From NCBI RefSeq assembly GCF_032050975.1, contig NZ_CP116967.1, positions 3,841,001 to 3,905,000 on the forward strand: a DNA stretch of 64,000 nucleotides, written 5' to 3'. This DNA is from Candidatus Nitrospira allomarina. GTDB lineage: Bacteria > Nitrospirota > Nitrospiria > Nitrospirales > UBA8639. Shown piece by piece: positions 27,114 to 35,195 of this stretch. How positions within the stretch are numbered: position 1 is the stretch's first letter; each line of letters opens with the position of its first letter. The notes under the pieces were generated by a model. It ran no database searches. It was given only the letters and a program-made list of their open reading frames with translations, and was not told the DNA's origin. A program made the position numbers and the translations under genes.

Positions 27114-27649
27114 TTCGGGGAGAACCTCAAGGTAGGATCTACAACCTCAACCGTTCTTTTTTGTCTCCAAGGAATCGAATTACAGGAATTTGGAAACATT
27201 TGATTGGAAAGGATTCAGTCAAATGGCTTTTTGATAAGAAAGAAAGCCCGCAAGGTGACTAGTTTATTAACGCTGATGCGAAAAAATGAAAAAATACATA
27301 ACGGGTATACACCCGAAACAGAGACATGCAAATAATACAATCCGATCATTTTCGACCCAAGGTGAAGCGGCACTTTGTCCTGCTCAAAACCTCCCACAAA
27401 CGTCACTCCCCCTGAAAATATTCATCTTCGGTGGCTATCACATCTTGCATCCATTGTGAAATTTTCCATGAGGATTCATGACAGACAAAACCCTGGACAT
27501 TCGATACATACCCTATCTGAGGTAGCCCTGCGGCGACATATTTCCTCAAACAAAATCAGAGATTGCTTACCGTAAATTCTCGAGCTGCGGATTAGAGGAT
27601 CAAAGCGCAGAGGATCAGGCCAATGCCTGAAGGAAAAAGCAAAGGCATT
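27114..27649. other. Intergenic region with no supported gene
   Basis: About 535 bases. Short open frames exist on both strands, but none has a ribosome-binding site or protein-like composition that I would defend. I see no repeat or hairpin of note. Confidence 0.35.
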
Positions 27650-27994
27650 CTAACCGTAGATTTCCTGTCGGACCGCCTCGTACTCAGAGGCATAGACCGG
27701 AACGCAGTCAGGAAGGTGACAGCCTTCCAGTGCAGCTCGGACGTTAGGAGAAGGCCCCACAATACTGAGCCCAATGTGTTGGGGTTTTAGTTTATGGTAC
27801 CAGAGGTACAGGAGCCCGAGACCCACCGAGTCAATCCCGGTGATGCCCATGAAATCCAGGATGATGTGTTGACATCTCATGTCTTTGGTACCGAGGATCA
27901 GGTCCCCGATACCAATGGTTGATTGTCGATCAAACCGTCCCGTAAATATGATGACGGTGGATTGGTGATTCAGTTTTTCGCAGACTTGGAGCAT
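27650..27994 (-). CDS. STAS-domain protein, third of three
   Basis: A 114-residue STAS protein. The phosphoacceptor Ser56 sits in ITGIDSVGLGLLYLWYHKL, closely matching the second paralogue. A GAGGT site lies eight bases before the ATG. The C-terminal IVGPSPNVRAALEGCHLPD parallels the NPKPxV...L segments of the other two. As with them, no cognate anti-sigma kinase is adjacent. Confidence 0.87.
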   Translation of the reverse strand: MLQVCEKLNHQSTVIIFTGRFDRQSTIGIGDLILGTKDMRCQHIILDFMGITGIDSVGLGLLYLWYHKLKPQHIGLSIVGPSPNVRAALEGCHLPDCVPVYASEYEAVRQEIYG

Positions 27995-28636
27995 ATAATC
28001 TACCTCTTAATTTGTGGAGCACCAAAATGGGAAGTTTTAATGCGTAGAGTTATATTCAATCTATTCCGGATGGGCCTAACAATTACTCGTTAAGACTAGA
28101 GGTAGGTACAGTGATCTTTTGGAACACCTACACACAAAGAAGGACCAACTCATGGAACTACAAAAAATGAAGGGGGATACGTGCTATTTCCAATCGTGGA
28201 TAAATGAAAGGTCAAGGAGTTGGTAGGGGGGACAACCGGAACCAGGCTCAAGCACTCGAAAACTCTCACCACGCACAGGACTGGCGGCAAACAAGAGGTC
28301 AAGACTAAAAACGGTTTTATGATGGAGAAAATTGGCCGCGAGCGGATCAAGGGTCCAATGACTTTCAAGCCTAAACACTCTGATTTCGGACCACAAACTT
28401 TAACGCTGGATATTTAATTCATGCAGCGGAGAGCCATTTAAGACTGCTTGTCAGAATGCTAGCATTCCAGCATTCCGATTTCATGATTTCCCGCATACAG
28501 GCATCACCGATGGGTGACGGGCGGAGATCCATCATTTGACCCTCTTGCGCATATTCGGGCATGAGACGATGGCTGGTTTTACCCGGTTCAGCAGCTACAG
28601 CTACCGCGCGCCTGACCTTCAAGCTGTTGATTCAAT
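27995..28636. other. Intergenic region between a STAS gene and tRNA-Leu
   Basis: About 640 bases with no gene that I can defend. Frames at 28220-28417 (+) and 28419-28622 (-) lack ribosome-binding sites and recognisable motifs. The part just 3' of the tRNA (28419-28622) could be old integrated DNA, but no integrase or tRNA-end duplication is visible. Confidence 0.3.
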
Positions 28637-28725
28637 TGGTGCCGGAGACCGGGGTCGAACCGGTACGAGCTTGTAAGCCCGAGGGATTTTAAGTCCCTTG
28701 CGTCTGCCTATTCCGCCACTCCGGC
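28637..28725 (-). tRNA. tRNA-Leu (anticodon UAA)
   Basis: An 89-base gene read on the minus strand, starting GCCGGAGTGGCGGAA and ending with an encoded CCA. The acceptor stem pairs GCCGGAG with CTCCGGC. The anticodon loop is CTTAAAA within a five-base stem (AGGGA/TCCCT), giving UAA. The long variable arm (CTCGGGCTTACAAGCTCGT) is typical of tRNA-Leu. The T-loop GGTTCGACCCC is intact. Confidence 0.97.
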
Positions 28726-28869
28726 ATCGCACAGATTGGCGACGAGACTGTACCACTCCTTAAAAACCGGTGCAAGATTTTCAGGCAGAAACATCGGTAG
28801 AGGATAACCTTATGCATCTCCTAGTCATTTCACTTTTTTCTTTTGGTTTGATGCCCGACGTACAGCTCA

Positions 28870-28904
28870 AAAAACAAGAGGATGCGAATGTTTCGCATCC
28901 TCTT
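28870..28904 (-). terminator. Rho-independent terminator of the Pal/OmpA gene
   Basis: A perfect 16-bp stem (28873-28888 with 28892-28903 and adjoining bases) closes a three-base loop. On the minus strand it is followed by a run of T residues. It lies about 40 bases after the stop of the OmpA-type lipoprotein gene, which is also on the minus strand. Confidence 0.9.
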
Positions 28905-28944
28905 GTTCGGGGCCACTGAGAAGGGTCCTATGAATGCCGAATCC

Positions 28945-30018
28945 TTAATTGACTCGAACAACCATATGATTCCGCCGATTCTCCTGGAAACAATCCTCAC
29001 TGTCATTTTGACAAAATGGTCGCTCTTTGCCGTATGAAACAATCTTTATTCGGTCCGGTTGCACACCCAGATTCACTAAATACTCCCGTGCCGCATCGGC
29101 CCGCTTTTGACCAAGCACCAGATTATAATCCTGTGTCCCCCTTTGGTCGCAGTGACCCTCAATCGTCAAAGCCTTTCCAGGATTCGCTTGTAACCATTGC
29201 GCTCCTTCTTCAAGATACTTGGCGGCGCTGCTAGAAATATTCCAACTGTCGAAGGCAAAATAAATATCCTGCACCTGGCCATGTTGGATCCCCATGGAAC
29301 CACTAAAATTCGACTCAAATATCGAGCCATTCGTATCGGTTCTCCCAATTCCCACTGAGGCTCCCCCTCGCTGGCCCTGGCCATTGGCAATGCTCGAGTC
29401 AGGATCGACATATTCCGGAGAAGGACCGCCATGTTCTTTCTTATAAGTTTCAGCCCAGGTTGCAGGATTCACTCCTCCTTTGGCAGAGCCATCATTGAGA
29501 GCCGCGGACTTCGACGGATCACCATAAAAATCCCGGCTATTCTTGCCGTTTCCCAAATAGGCATTTGCCCAAGCTTCTGGATCGGGATTTTGACTGGACG
29601 CCCTTCCATTTTCAAATCCAGACACAGATCCATGATTAGGGCCAGATCCATCCACACCGGGGTATTGGTGCCCATAGTTTGAACCACCCTGGGCCATTGT
29701 TCTTTCCGCTCCCCGAATTGTTTCTGGATTCGAATTTGGATCTGCCCCATTGACTCTGTCTTGAGAGACACCATTTGGATGCTGGGAAGCCCTGACTCCA
29801 TTGACCAATCCACCATTTTTACCACTTCCCTCAACTGAGCCGTTGGCTTGACTCATAATTCTATTGGGATCGAATGCATTTCCATCTTCACCTGAAACCA
29901 TCCCATCCCCTTCCGAGTTGGCCCCAGTTCGGACCGAATGGTTACTACAGCCCGAAGCCATAAGGACACCCAGCATAACCACGACTATTAAGTTGCTACG
30001 ATTTGGACAAACCCACAT
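28945..30018 (-). CDS. Pal-like OmpA-domain outer-membrane lipoprotein
   Basis: A 357-residue lipoprotein. I start it at ATG 30018, which has AGGAGG five bases upstream. The signal ends LGVLMASGCSN, with the lipid-anchor Cys near residue 24. Residues 30-245 are low-complexity, rich in Gly, Asn and Ser, with two related blocks (PDPEAWANAYLG and NPATWAETYKKE). The C-terminal 110 residues form an OmpA peptidoglycan-binding domain: VQDIYFAFDSW, TIEGHCDQRGT.DYN and RADAAREYLVNLGV. Pal of the Tol-Pal system has the same domain but lacks the long linker; no tol genes are adjacent. It may tie the outer membrane to the cell wall. Confidence 0.88.
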   Translation of the reverse strand: MWVCPNRSNLIVVVMLGVLMASGCSNHSVRTGANSEGDGMVSGEDGNAFDPNRIMSQANGSVEGSGKNGGLVNGVRASQHPNGVSQDRVNGADPNSNPETIRGAERTMAQGGSNYGHQYPGVDGSGPNHGSVSGFENGRASSQNPDPEAWANAYLGNGKNSRDFYGDPSKSAALNDGSAKGGVNPATWAETYKKEHGGPSPEYVDPDSSIANGQGQRGGASVGIGRTDTNGSIFESNFSGSMGIQHGQVQDIYFAFDSWNISSSAAKYLEEGAQWLQANPGKALTIEGHCDQRGTQDYNLVLGQKRADAAREYLVNLGVQPDRIKIVSYGKERPFCQNDSEDCFQENRRNHMVVRVN

Positions 30019-30036
30019 GAGATCCTCCTGGTGCAA

Positions 30037-30404
30037 TGGTGACTGTTGGTATCATGAGGTATGGGGAAGGTTAGTCCTTCATCCTCCTATACGGAATAAT
30101 TCTGGAAAAATCCGCTTAAATCTTGTTCATTCTTCAGCAATAGACACGTGAAAACCTTATCGGTTGCTTTGCAGGAAAGTTAAGGATGCTTCATAACATA
30201 CGGGATAAGGCCTTATTGAGCACCGTAGCGGGAGCACCACGTATCCGTTCCACCTCAACAACATGAATGAAACGGGAACAAACCGTTCCTCGCTGTATCT
30301 GAAAGAAGAAAAGAAAGAGTAATTCCCCGGTCTGGCGGAACCGGGGAATAGGGAAATATATTGAAAGTTTAAGAAGAAATATCGCTGGAATGAGAAATTC
30401 TGGG
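30037..30404. other. Intergenic region upstream of the Pal-like gene
   Basis: About 370 bases holding the promoter region of the Pal-like gene and the terminator of the epimerase gene. No open frame here is convincing. Confidence 0.35.
30320..30351 (-). terminator. Probable terminator of the nucleotide-sugar epimerase gene
   Basis: A perfect 10-bp stem (ATTCCCCGGT at 30322-30331 with ACCGGGGAAT at 30340-30349) closes an eight-base loop. On the minus strand it is followed by a pyrimidine-rich stretch (TACTCTTTCTTTTC). It lies about 55 bases after the epimerase stop. Confidence 0.7.
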
Positions 30405-31433
30405 TCAGAGCTTTGACTTTGGATCCTGTAAAATCTCCGATTGATACCAGACCCAGAATTTACCGACCCCCTCCGGCACTGAGGTTTGCGGGTCATATCC
30501 CAATAGCCTGCGGGTCTTTGAGATATCGGCAAAAGTGTAGGCGATATCGGCATCTAACATAGGTGCGGGAACGAGCTGTGCCTGGCGCCCTGTTAATTGT
30601 TCAATGCCTTTAACAAAGTCAACAAGAAGCACCGGCTCGCCTCGTCCAAGATTCAAAATTTCATACCCCATCGGACGGTCAACCGCCGCAACCAGCCCAC
30701 TGACAATATCTTCGACATACGTCCAATCTCGATGCATGTTTCCATTGTTATAGAGGGGGACTTCACAGCCGGTGAATATATTATCTAAGACTTTATAGGC
30801 CATCATATCGGGACGGCCACGCGGGCCATAGACGGTAAAAAATCGAAAGACGGTACAATCCAAACCATACAAGTGGTGATAGGTATACCCTAGCAATTCA
30901 CTTGCTCGTTTACTTGCCGCATATGGGGCAAGCGGTTTATCACAGGAATCTTCCGGAACAAAGGGAATGGTCTTGGTATTGCCATACACCGAAGATGTTG
31001 ACGCAAACACAAACGTTGGAGAAGGTGAATGTTTGCCCTGTGAACCGATCCGTCCCACACACGCATCCAATAAAGCCATCGTTCCCATCACATTGACATC
31101 GTAATACAGCACAGGATCATCAATTGACACCCGAACACCCGCCATCGCCGCTAAATGGACAACAGCGTCAAAACGATGATCAGAAAAAAGATGGGCAACC
31201 AACTCTCGATCACGAATATCTCCTTTAAGAAACTGAAACGTGCCAGGCCATTTTCCGGTTTTAGCATGTTCGGTTACCTCTCGAAGGTTTTTCTCTTTAC
31301 GGACAGGATCATAGTAATCATTGAGATTATCAAGACCAATTACTTGATCCCCCCGTCTGACCAATGCTTCCACTGCATGGCTTCCAATAAATCCCGCAGC
31401 ACCGGTTACCAATATCGTTTTACCCACGGACAC
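30405..31433 (-). CDS. NAD-dependent nucleotide-sugar epimerase (UDP-glucuronate 4-epimerase-like)
   Basis: A 342-residue extended short-chain dehydrogenase/reductase enzyme. The NAD-binding TGAAGFIGSH is at residues 10-19, and the catalytic YAASK near 155 follows a Ser-rich strand (FASTSSVYG). The opening LDNLNDYYDPVRKEKNL is characteristic of UDP-glucuronate 4-epimerases, which make UDP-galacturonate for surface polysaccharide. It sits alone without glycosyltransferases, and its own terminator follows. Other UDP-hexuronate epimerases cannot be ruled out. Confidence 0.88.
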   Translation of the reverse strand: MSVGKTILVTGAAGFIGSHAVEALVRRGDQVIGLDNLNDYYDPVRKEKNLREVTEHAKTGKWPGTFQFLKGDIRDRELVAHLFSDHRFDAVVHLAAMAGVRVSIDDPVLYYDVNVMGTMALLDACVGRIGSQGKHSPSPTFVFASTSSVYGNTKTIPFVPEDSCDKPLAPYAASKRASELLGYTYHHLYGLDCTVFRFFTVYGPRGRPDMMAYKVLDNIFTGCEVPLYNNGNMHRDWTYVEDIVSGLVAAVDRPMGYEILNLGRGEPVLLVDFVKGIEQLTGRQAQLVPAPMLDADIAYTFADISKTRRLLGYDPQTSVPEGVGKFWVWYQSEILQDPKSKL

Positions 31434-31656
31434 TCCTTCATGTTGCTTAAAGGGTTCATATTTGGCACATCTTCTCGCTGACTTTCAAATTGATACACTT
31501 CTGCAGTAATTTTTCTCGGCAACTACCGTGTGGTGCTTGATAAGTAAGGGCACTCATAGGTCGATTATCTCTAACTCTTGATCACTTAATTTACCTGATC
31601 AGACTTTCGTCAAATTGACGACCAACCCCATATTCACTTGAGGGACCTCTATTCCA

Positions 31657-31977
31657 TTGTTACAATGGAGAATGCTCGACCCTATTGTGTGTGGGATCGT
31701 CAAAGATCCCGAAACCCTAGAAACTACCGACCTAGGAACCGGAAAAGATTTCGAAGCCGAAGTCGTTGTCTACAATTGTGATTGTCATACCTACCAACAA
31801 GTCGTCAGTCTTTTTTGTCAAGTGATTCCCGGGATGACCCCCAAAAAAGCCTTTGAATTAGCCTGGCAGATTGATCACCACGGAAGTGCTATTGTCTTTC
31901 AGGGTGACATAAAAAACGCTGATGTAATTGGAAAGCAGCTGGCAGCGGGTGGCTTGCGAGTTGAAGTTCGCTACTGA
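31657..31977 (+). CDS. ClpS-like adaptor with a changed substrate pocket
   Basis: A 106-residue protein with the ClpS core fold: VVVYNCDCHTYQQVV (residues 36-50), then MTPKKAFELAWQIDHHGSAIVF (60-81) and a final strand. Family knowledge: ClpS delivers N-degron substrates to ClpA/ClpC, and its pocket uses an NDD motif and a His before the YEG. Here the first motif reads N-C-D and the His position is Asp73. The ClpAP partner genes are not adjacent. The start is uncertain: TTG 31657 has GAGGGA ten bases upstream, while ATG 31672 is too close to its GGAG. Confidence 0.72.
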   Translation: MLQWRMLDPIVCGIVKDPETLETTDLGTGKDFEAEVVVYNCDCHTYQQVVSLFCQVIPGMTPKKAFELAWQIDHHGSAIVFQGDIKNADVIGKQLAAGGLRVEVRY

Positions 31978-32016
31978 ATTCTGACACCACACGACAGAAT
32001 CGTCTACTTTCCCAAG

Positions 32017-32499
32017 TTATTTTTTCTTCACGCGGGCCGGTCTCGCAGACAAGGCAGATGTTTTTTTGGATTTGCCGCCTGGAACAGATTTTTTATTTTT
32101 TCCAACTTTGGGGGCAGTTTGTACGGGCTTCTTGTCTGTGGGCTTTGCCCCTTTGACCTTTCCAATTTTCTTGATGGGCAATCCCGACTTCATTTTTGAC
32201 TCTTGCACTGAATTGTGGGGTAAGGGGGCAGGCGTCATGTCTCCTGGAGAAGCTCTAGAATTTTTTCCTAATTTCTTCACGCCTTTGCCCGTGCCTTTCC
32301 CTGAGGTTCCTGTTGGGGTGGGCAAAGGGAACGATGGGAGTTTCTTTTTTTTCAAAGCGTCACCTGAAAAAACACGAACTTGATACAATTCGAATAACGA
32401 TTCAACCGCCTTTTGATCTCCTTTCCGTGCAAGCGTGAGAAGGCGACGGCGTTGATTCATTTCTTCTTCTTCCGTATGGGAAGTGACTCGCCGTTCCAT
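32017..32499 (-). CDS. Small protein with a Lys/Pro-rich, histone-H1-like tail
   Basis: A 160-residue protein that I do not recognise. I start it at ATG 32499, with AAGGAG six bases upstream. Residues 1-45 are charged and helical (RRRLLTLARKGDQKAVESLF), which faintly resembles the opening of sigma-factor region 2. From about residue 50 the chain is low-complexity, rich in Lys, Pro, Gly, Ser and Thr with repeated KKxGK and KKPV motifs, ending ARVKKK. Tails of this type often bind nucleic acid. The gene is isolated. Confidence 0.6.
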   Translation of the reverse strand: MERRVTSHTEEEEMNQRRRLLTLARKGDQKAVESLFELYQVRVFSGDALKKKKLPSFPLPTPTGTSGKGTGKGVKKLGKNSRASPGDMTPAPLPHNSVQESKMKSGLPIKKIGKVKGAKPTDKKPVQTAPKVGKNKKSVPGGKSKKTSALSARPARVKKK

Positions 32500-33041
32500 G
32501 CTCAACTCCTTTCCTTTTCGCGAAATCAAACTTTCTGACATTCCACTGCAGGCCGCATCTTACACTAAACCACATGACATTGGCAATATTCCCTAATGAA
32601 CATTTCTAGGCATTAGAAAGTAATTTTTAAAAGGAAAAATGCACGTGAATTTTGTTCAAACCGATGTTTGGGAAAATCATCAAAAAGAGTTCAGGTTATA
32701 GAATTAAAACATGGCAGAATAGCCTTTGATCTTTTTCGTGAATGAATTTAATGGCCTTTCTCGAAAAAGATGAGCCCCTCATTTCTGAGTCGGCCATGAT
32801 GTTAAGGAGAAACTTTAGACATGATTGCCCATTCTCATCAGAGAATATTCGCAAATTGAATCGTTTCCCTAAAGACGAACCTACAGAGAACCTTCGCCTA
32901 CCCCTTTCTATCCCGATCAACATCTGCTTGATTGACAGGCCAAAGAAACCATCGATATAGTGTTTTGACTTTCCCCATTGAATTTTCAAAGAAATTCCCA
33001 TTTTGTGCTGCTTCGTTCATTCTTATCCAAAGGCTATTCTG
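32500..33041. other. Intergenic region with no supported gene
   Basis: About 540 AT-rich bases between divergent genes. Overlapping frames at 32696-33001 (-) and 32742-32960 (+) cancel each other as evidence; neither has a ribosome-binding site. It should contain the divergent promoters. Confidence 0.35.
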
Positions 33042-33863
33042 ATGACCCAACGCACCACCCCCTATGACATTGAACAAATTGGATATACCCTTGTGCGATT
33101 CAATAGTACAGGAATATTTGAAACGCACAAAGACCACATGGTAGATCCCTATGCCGATACACGACCCCCTAAGGGCCCGCAGGTGGAGGGCATTCAATTC
33201 GCCCCACAAGAGGCCAACAAAATCTTACCGGCTATGGTCCTCCTGCATGATCGTTATGGACTCACGTCCCACATTCAGGAATTAGCGAAAGGCCTCTCCT
33301 GTCAAGGGTACGTCGTCTTGGTTCCCAATTTGTATGTGAGACAGGGCGGGATGGTGACGGCCAATGCTGAAGTGGCCAATGCCTTAATGGAGCGAGTCAA
33401 TGAACAACAAGCCTTGCAGGATATCAACGCCAGCTTTGAATTTCTCAACGCCAACCTCACAGAAGATTCCTTATTGGAAAGAACCACCCGAAACGCCCAT
33501 GCAGTGATCGGGTTTGGCATGGGGGGAACCCTGGCAATAAAAACTGCCGCGCATCGGCGTCGTCTCCAGGCCGCAGTGGCAATCTCTGGGACTTTGCCAA
33601 CCGATCTTCAATTGGCTCAACGATTGTATTGCCCTCTCTTACTCCAGACACCAGGACAAAGCGATCTCAATTCGGCAGAAGAACGTGACCAGTTTTGCCA
33701 AATGGCCAATGAAGCTGGGAAAAAGATCGAAGTTCGATCTTATCCTGAAGCTTCTGATGAATTCTGGCAAAGTAGCACTCCTAGCTACCGGGCATCAGAT
33801 ATGGAAGAAGCCTTGCAGACCTCAATAGACTTCATCAATGCGATCATCAACAAAACCATATAA
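33042..33863 (+). CDS. Dienelactone-hydrolase-like protein lacking the catalytic Cys and His
   Basis: A 273-residue alpha/beta-hydrolase-fold protein. The family's MVLLHDRYGL..HI.ELA..L...GYVVLVPNLY is clear near residues 65-98. At the nucleophile elbow the expected G-x-C-x-G-G reads GFGMGG, placing Gly159 where Cys should be. The catalytic His position, usually in GH, reads S-D-E (Asp239). The Asp (208) remains. It is therefore probably a binding protein or has another chemistry. ATG 33042 has AAGG eight bases upstream. It lies about 90 bases before an exported protein gene on the same strand. Confidence 0.78.
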   Translation: MTQRTTPYDIEQIGYTLVRFNSTGIFETHKDHMVDPYADTRPPKGPQVEGIQFAPQEANKILPAMVLLHDRYGLTSHIQELAKGLSCQGYVVLVPNLYVRQGGMVTANAEVANALMERVNEQQALQDINASFEFLNANLTEDSLLERTTRNAHAVIGFGMGGTLAIKTAAHRRRLQAAVAISGTLPTDLQLAQRLYCPLLLQTPGQSDLNSAEERDQFCQMANEAGKKIEVRSYPEASDEFWQSSTPSYRASDMEEALQTSIDFINAIINKTI

Positions 33864-33949
33864 GCATCAATTTGATTTTCGAAAACCATGGCCGACTCGT
33901 TTCATCAATTCATCCCTACCGAGCACTAACGCTTACATTGAGAAATCTC

Positions 33950-35113
33950 ATGGCTTGGCGTGGCAATCGAACTATATGGTTGATTCTCTGGCTTATTGGC
34001 GCCCACATTTTTATTTTCAGTTCTCTTTCCCCCGCATTTGCCAATCAGGGATCAACCGGGATCCCCTTGTCCTTCCTTAAGGAATACCGTACACAAATTC
34101 TCCAGCTTGACTCTGATGACGCTGCCTTAGCCTTCTTCAATTCCACAACCACCATAGGGGCTAGAGACTCTCGTATTTACAGGAATTCACATTCGAGACC
34201 TACGCAGTTGAACCTGCCACCAGAGATCATCGAGGCCGTTATTAGCTACTTAAAATTTCTGGCAGTCTCCAACCAGGCGCAATTATTTCGAGAGATCCTT
34301 GTAAAGCCAACAACAGGCATCCCACCACTTTCGGACGTCCTTCCGGGTGAAGCGCACCTGCAATGGATCATGACCCACTCCACCCTTCAAGGCTTGAAAT
34401 TCATACTTGATGGCTATAGACAAGTATCAGCCTGGTCTCACATGACGACTTCCCACCCCGTCCCTCCTGACGAAGAGTTTGCCAAATTTGCTTCATATTA
34501 CGACCAAACTTATCAGGATTGGGATGAAAGCCCAGAATCCTGGACAAGCCTTTTTACACAGCACGGCCCAAAAGGTATCGAGGATCGATTACTCGAGTAT
34601 TGGCAAACATCTAATCACCCAGCCGATACGCACCACCCCTTCCTTCCCATTCAAGATGCCTATACCCAACACTACATCGAAATCCGGCTCTTACCGATGT
34701 TTAGAATGAGCCTGCTCACCAAAACCAGCGAGTTGGAGGCCACGGCGTATGGGAAAGCATGGGAGGCCTGGCAAAAAATTCAGCAGTGGCAACAACAGGA
34801 ACAAACCAATTCTGCCAGTACTCGGCTATGCGGAACCTGGCGATGGGTGGTACATAACCATCAAAACCATGGGGATCGTAAAATGACCGTCACCTTTTCG
34901 CCCCCTGACCAATCCTCACCGTCTCAAATTGCCCCATCCGCCATTGAGATTCACGGGGATACGGTCTATCTCAAATGGACCTTTCCCCAAGGAGTTCAGG
35001 AAGATAGTTTGCTCCTCAGCAACAATGACTCCCATCTTGAAGGCACCTTCAAAAACTCCCTCGGCCCTCATGGCAGTATTTCGGGTAAACGTTTGTCAAC
35101 CTGCCAACCCTAG
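33950..35113 (+). CDS. Exported protein of unknown function
   Basis: About 387 residues. The N-terminus is a signal peptide (MAWRGNRTIWLILWLIGAHI, then ...SPAFA), so I start it at ATG 33950 rather than the earlier frame start at 33872. The mature part is mostly helical and rich in aromatic residues (about 40-290). A C-terminal beta domain follows (about 300-387), opening CGTWRWVVHNHQ and ending GSISGKRLSTCQ, with two Cys that could form a disulfide. No family is recognised. Confidence 0.65.
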   Translation: MAWRGNRTIWLILWLIGAHIFIFSSLSPAFANQGSTGIPLSFLKEYRTQILQLDSDDAALAFFNSTTTIGARDSRIYRNSHSRPTQLNLPPEIIEAVISYLKFLAVSNQAQLFREILVKPTTGIPPLSDVLPGEAHLQWIMTHSTLQGLKFILDGYRQVSAWSHMTTSHPVPPDEEFAKFASYYDQTYQDWDESPESWTSLFTQHGPKGIEDRLLEYWQTSNHPADTHHPFLPIQDAYTQHYIEIRLLPMFRMSLLTKTSELEATAYGKAWEAWQKIQQWQQQEQTNSASTRLCGTWRWVVHNHQNHGDRKMTVTFSPPDQSSPSQIAPSAIEIHGDTVYLKWTFPQGVQEDSLLLSNNDSHLEGTFKNSLGPHGSISGKRLSTCQP

Positions 35114-35195
35114 CCTTTCTTCCCGTTTCGTTTCACCTTTATCTCTCTTCCGCATTCTCCGAAAAGGTGTAAAATATCTTTAGGAGGGAAAGAGG

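Noticed and set aside
28419-28622. 67-codon frame just 3' of tRNA-Leu, considered as a remnant of an integrated element
   Set aside because: No integrase, no duplicated tRNA end and no recognisable family; insufficient to call.
28637-28725. tRNA-Leu as an attachment site for a genomic island
   Set aside because: No direct repeat of the tRNA 3' end was seen within the window.
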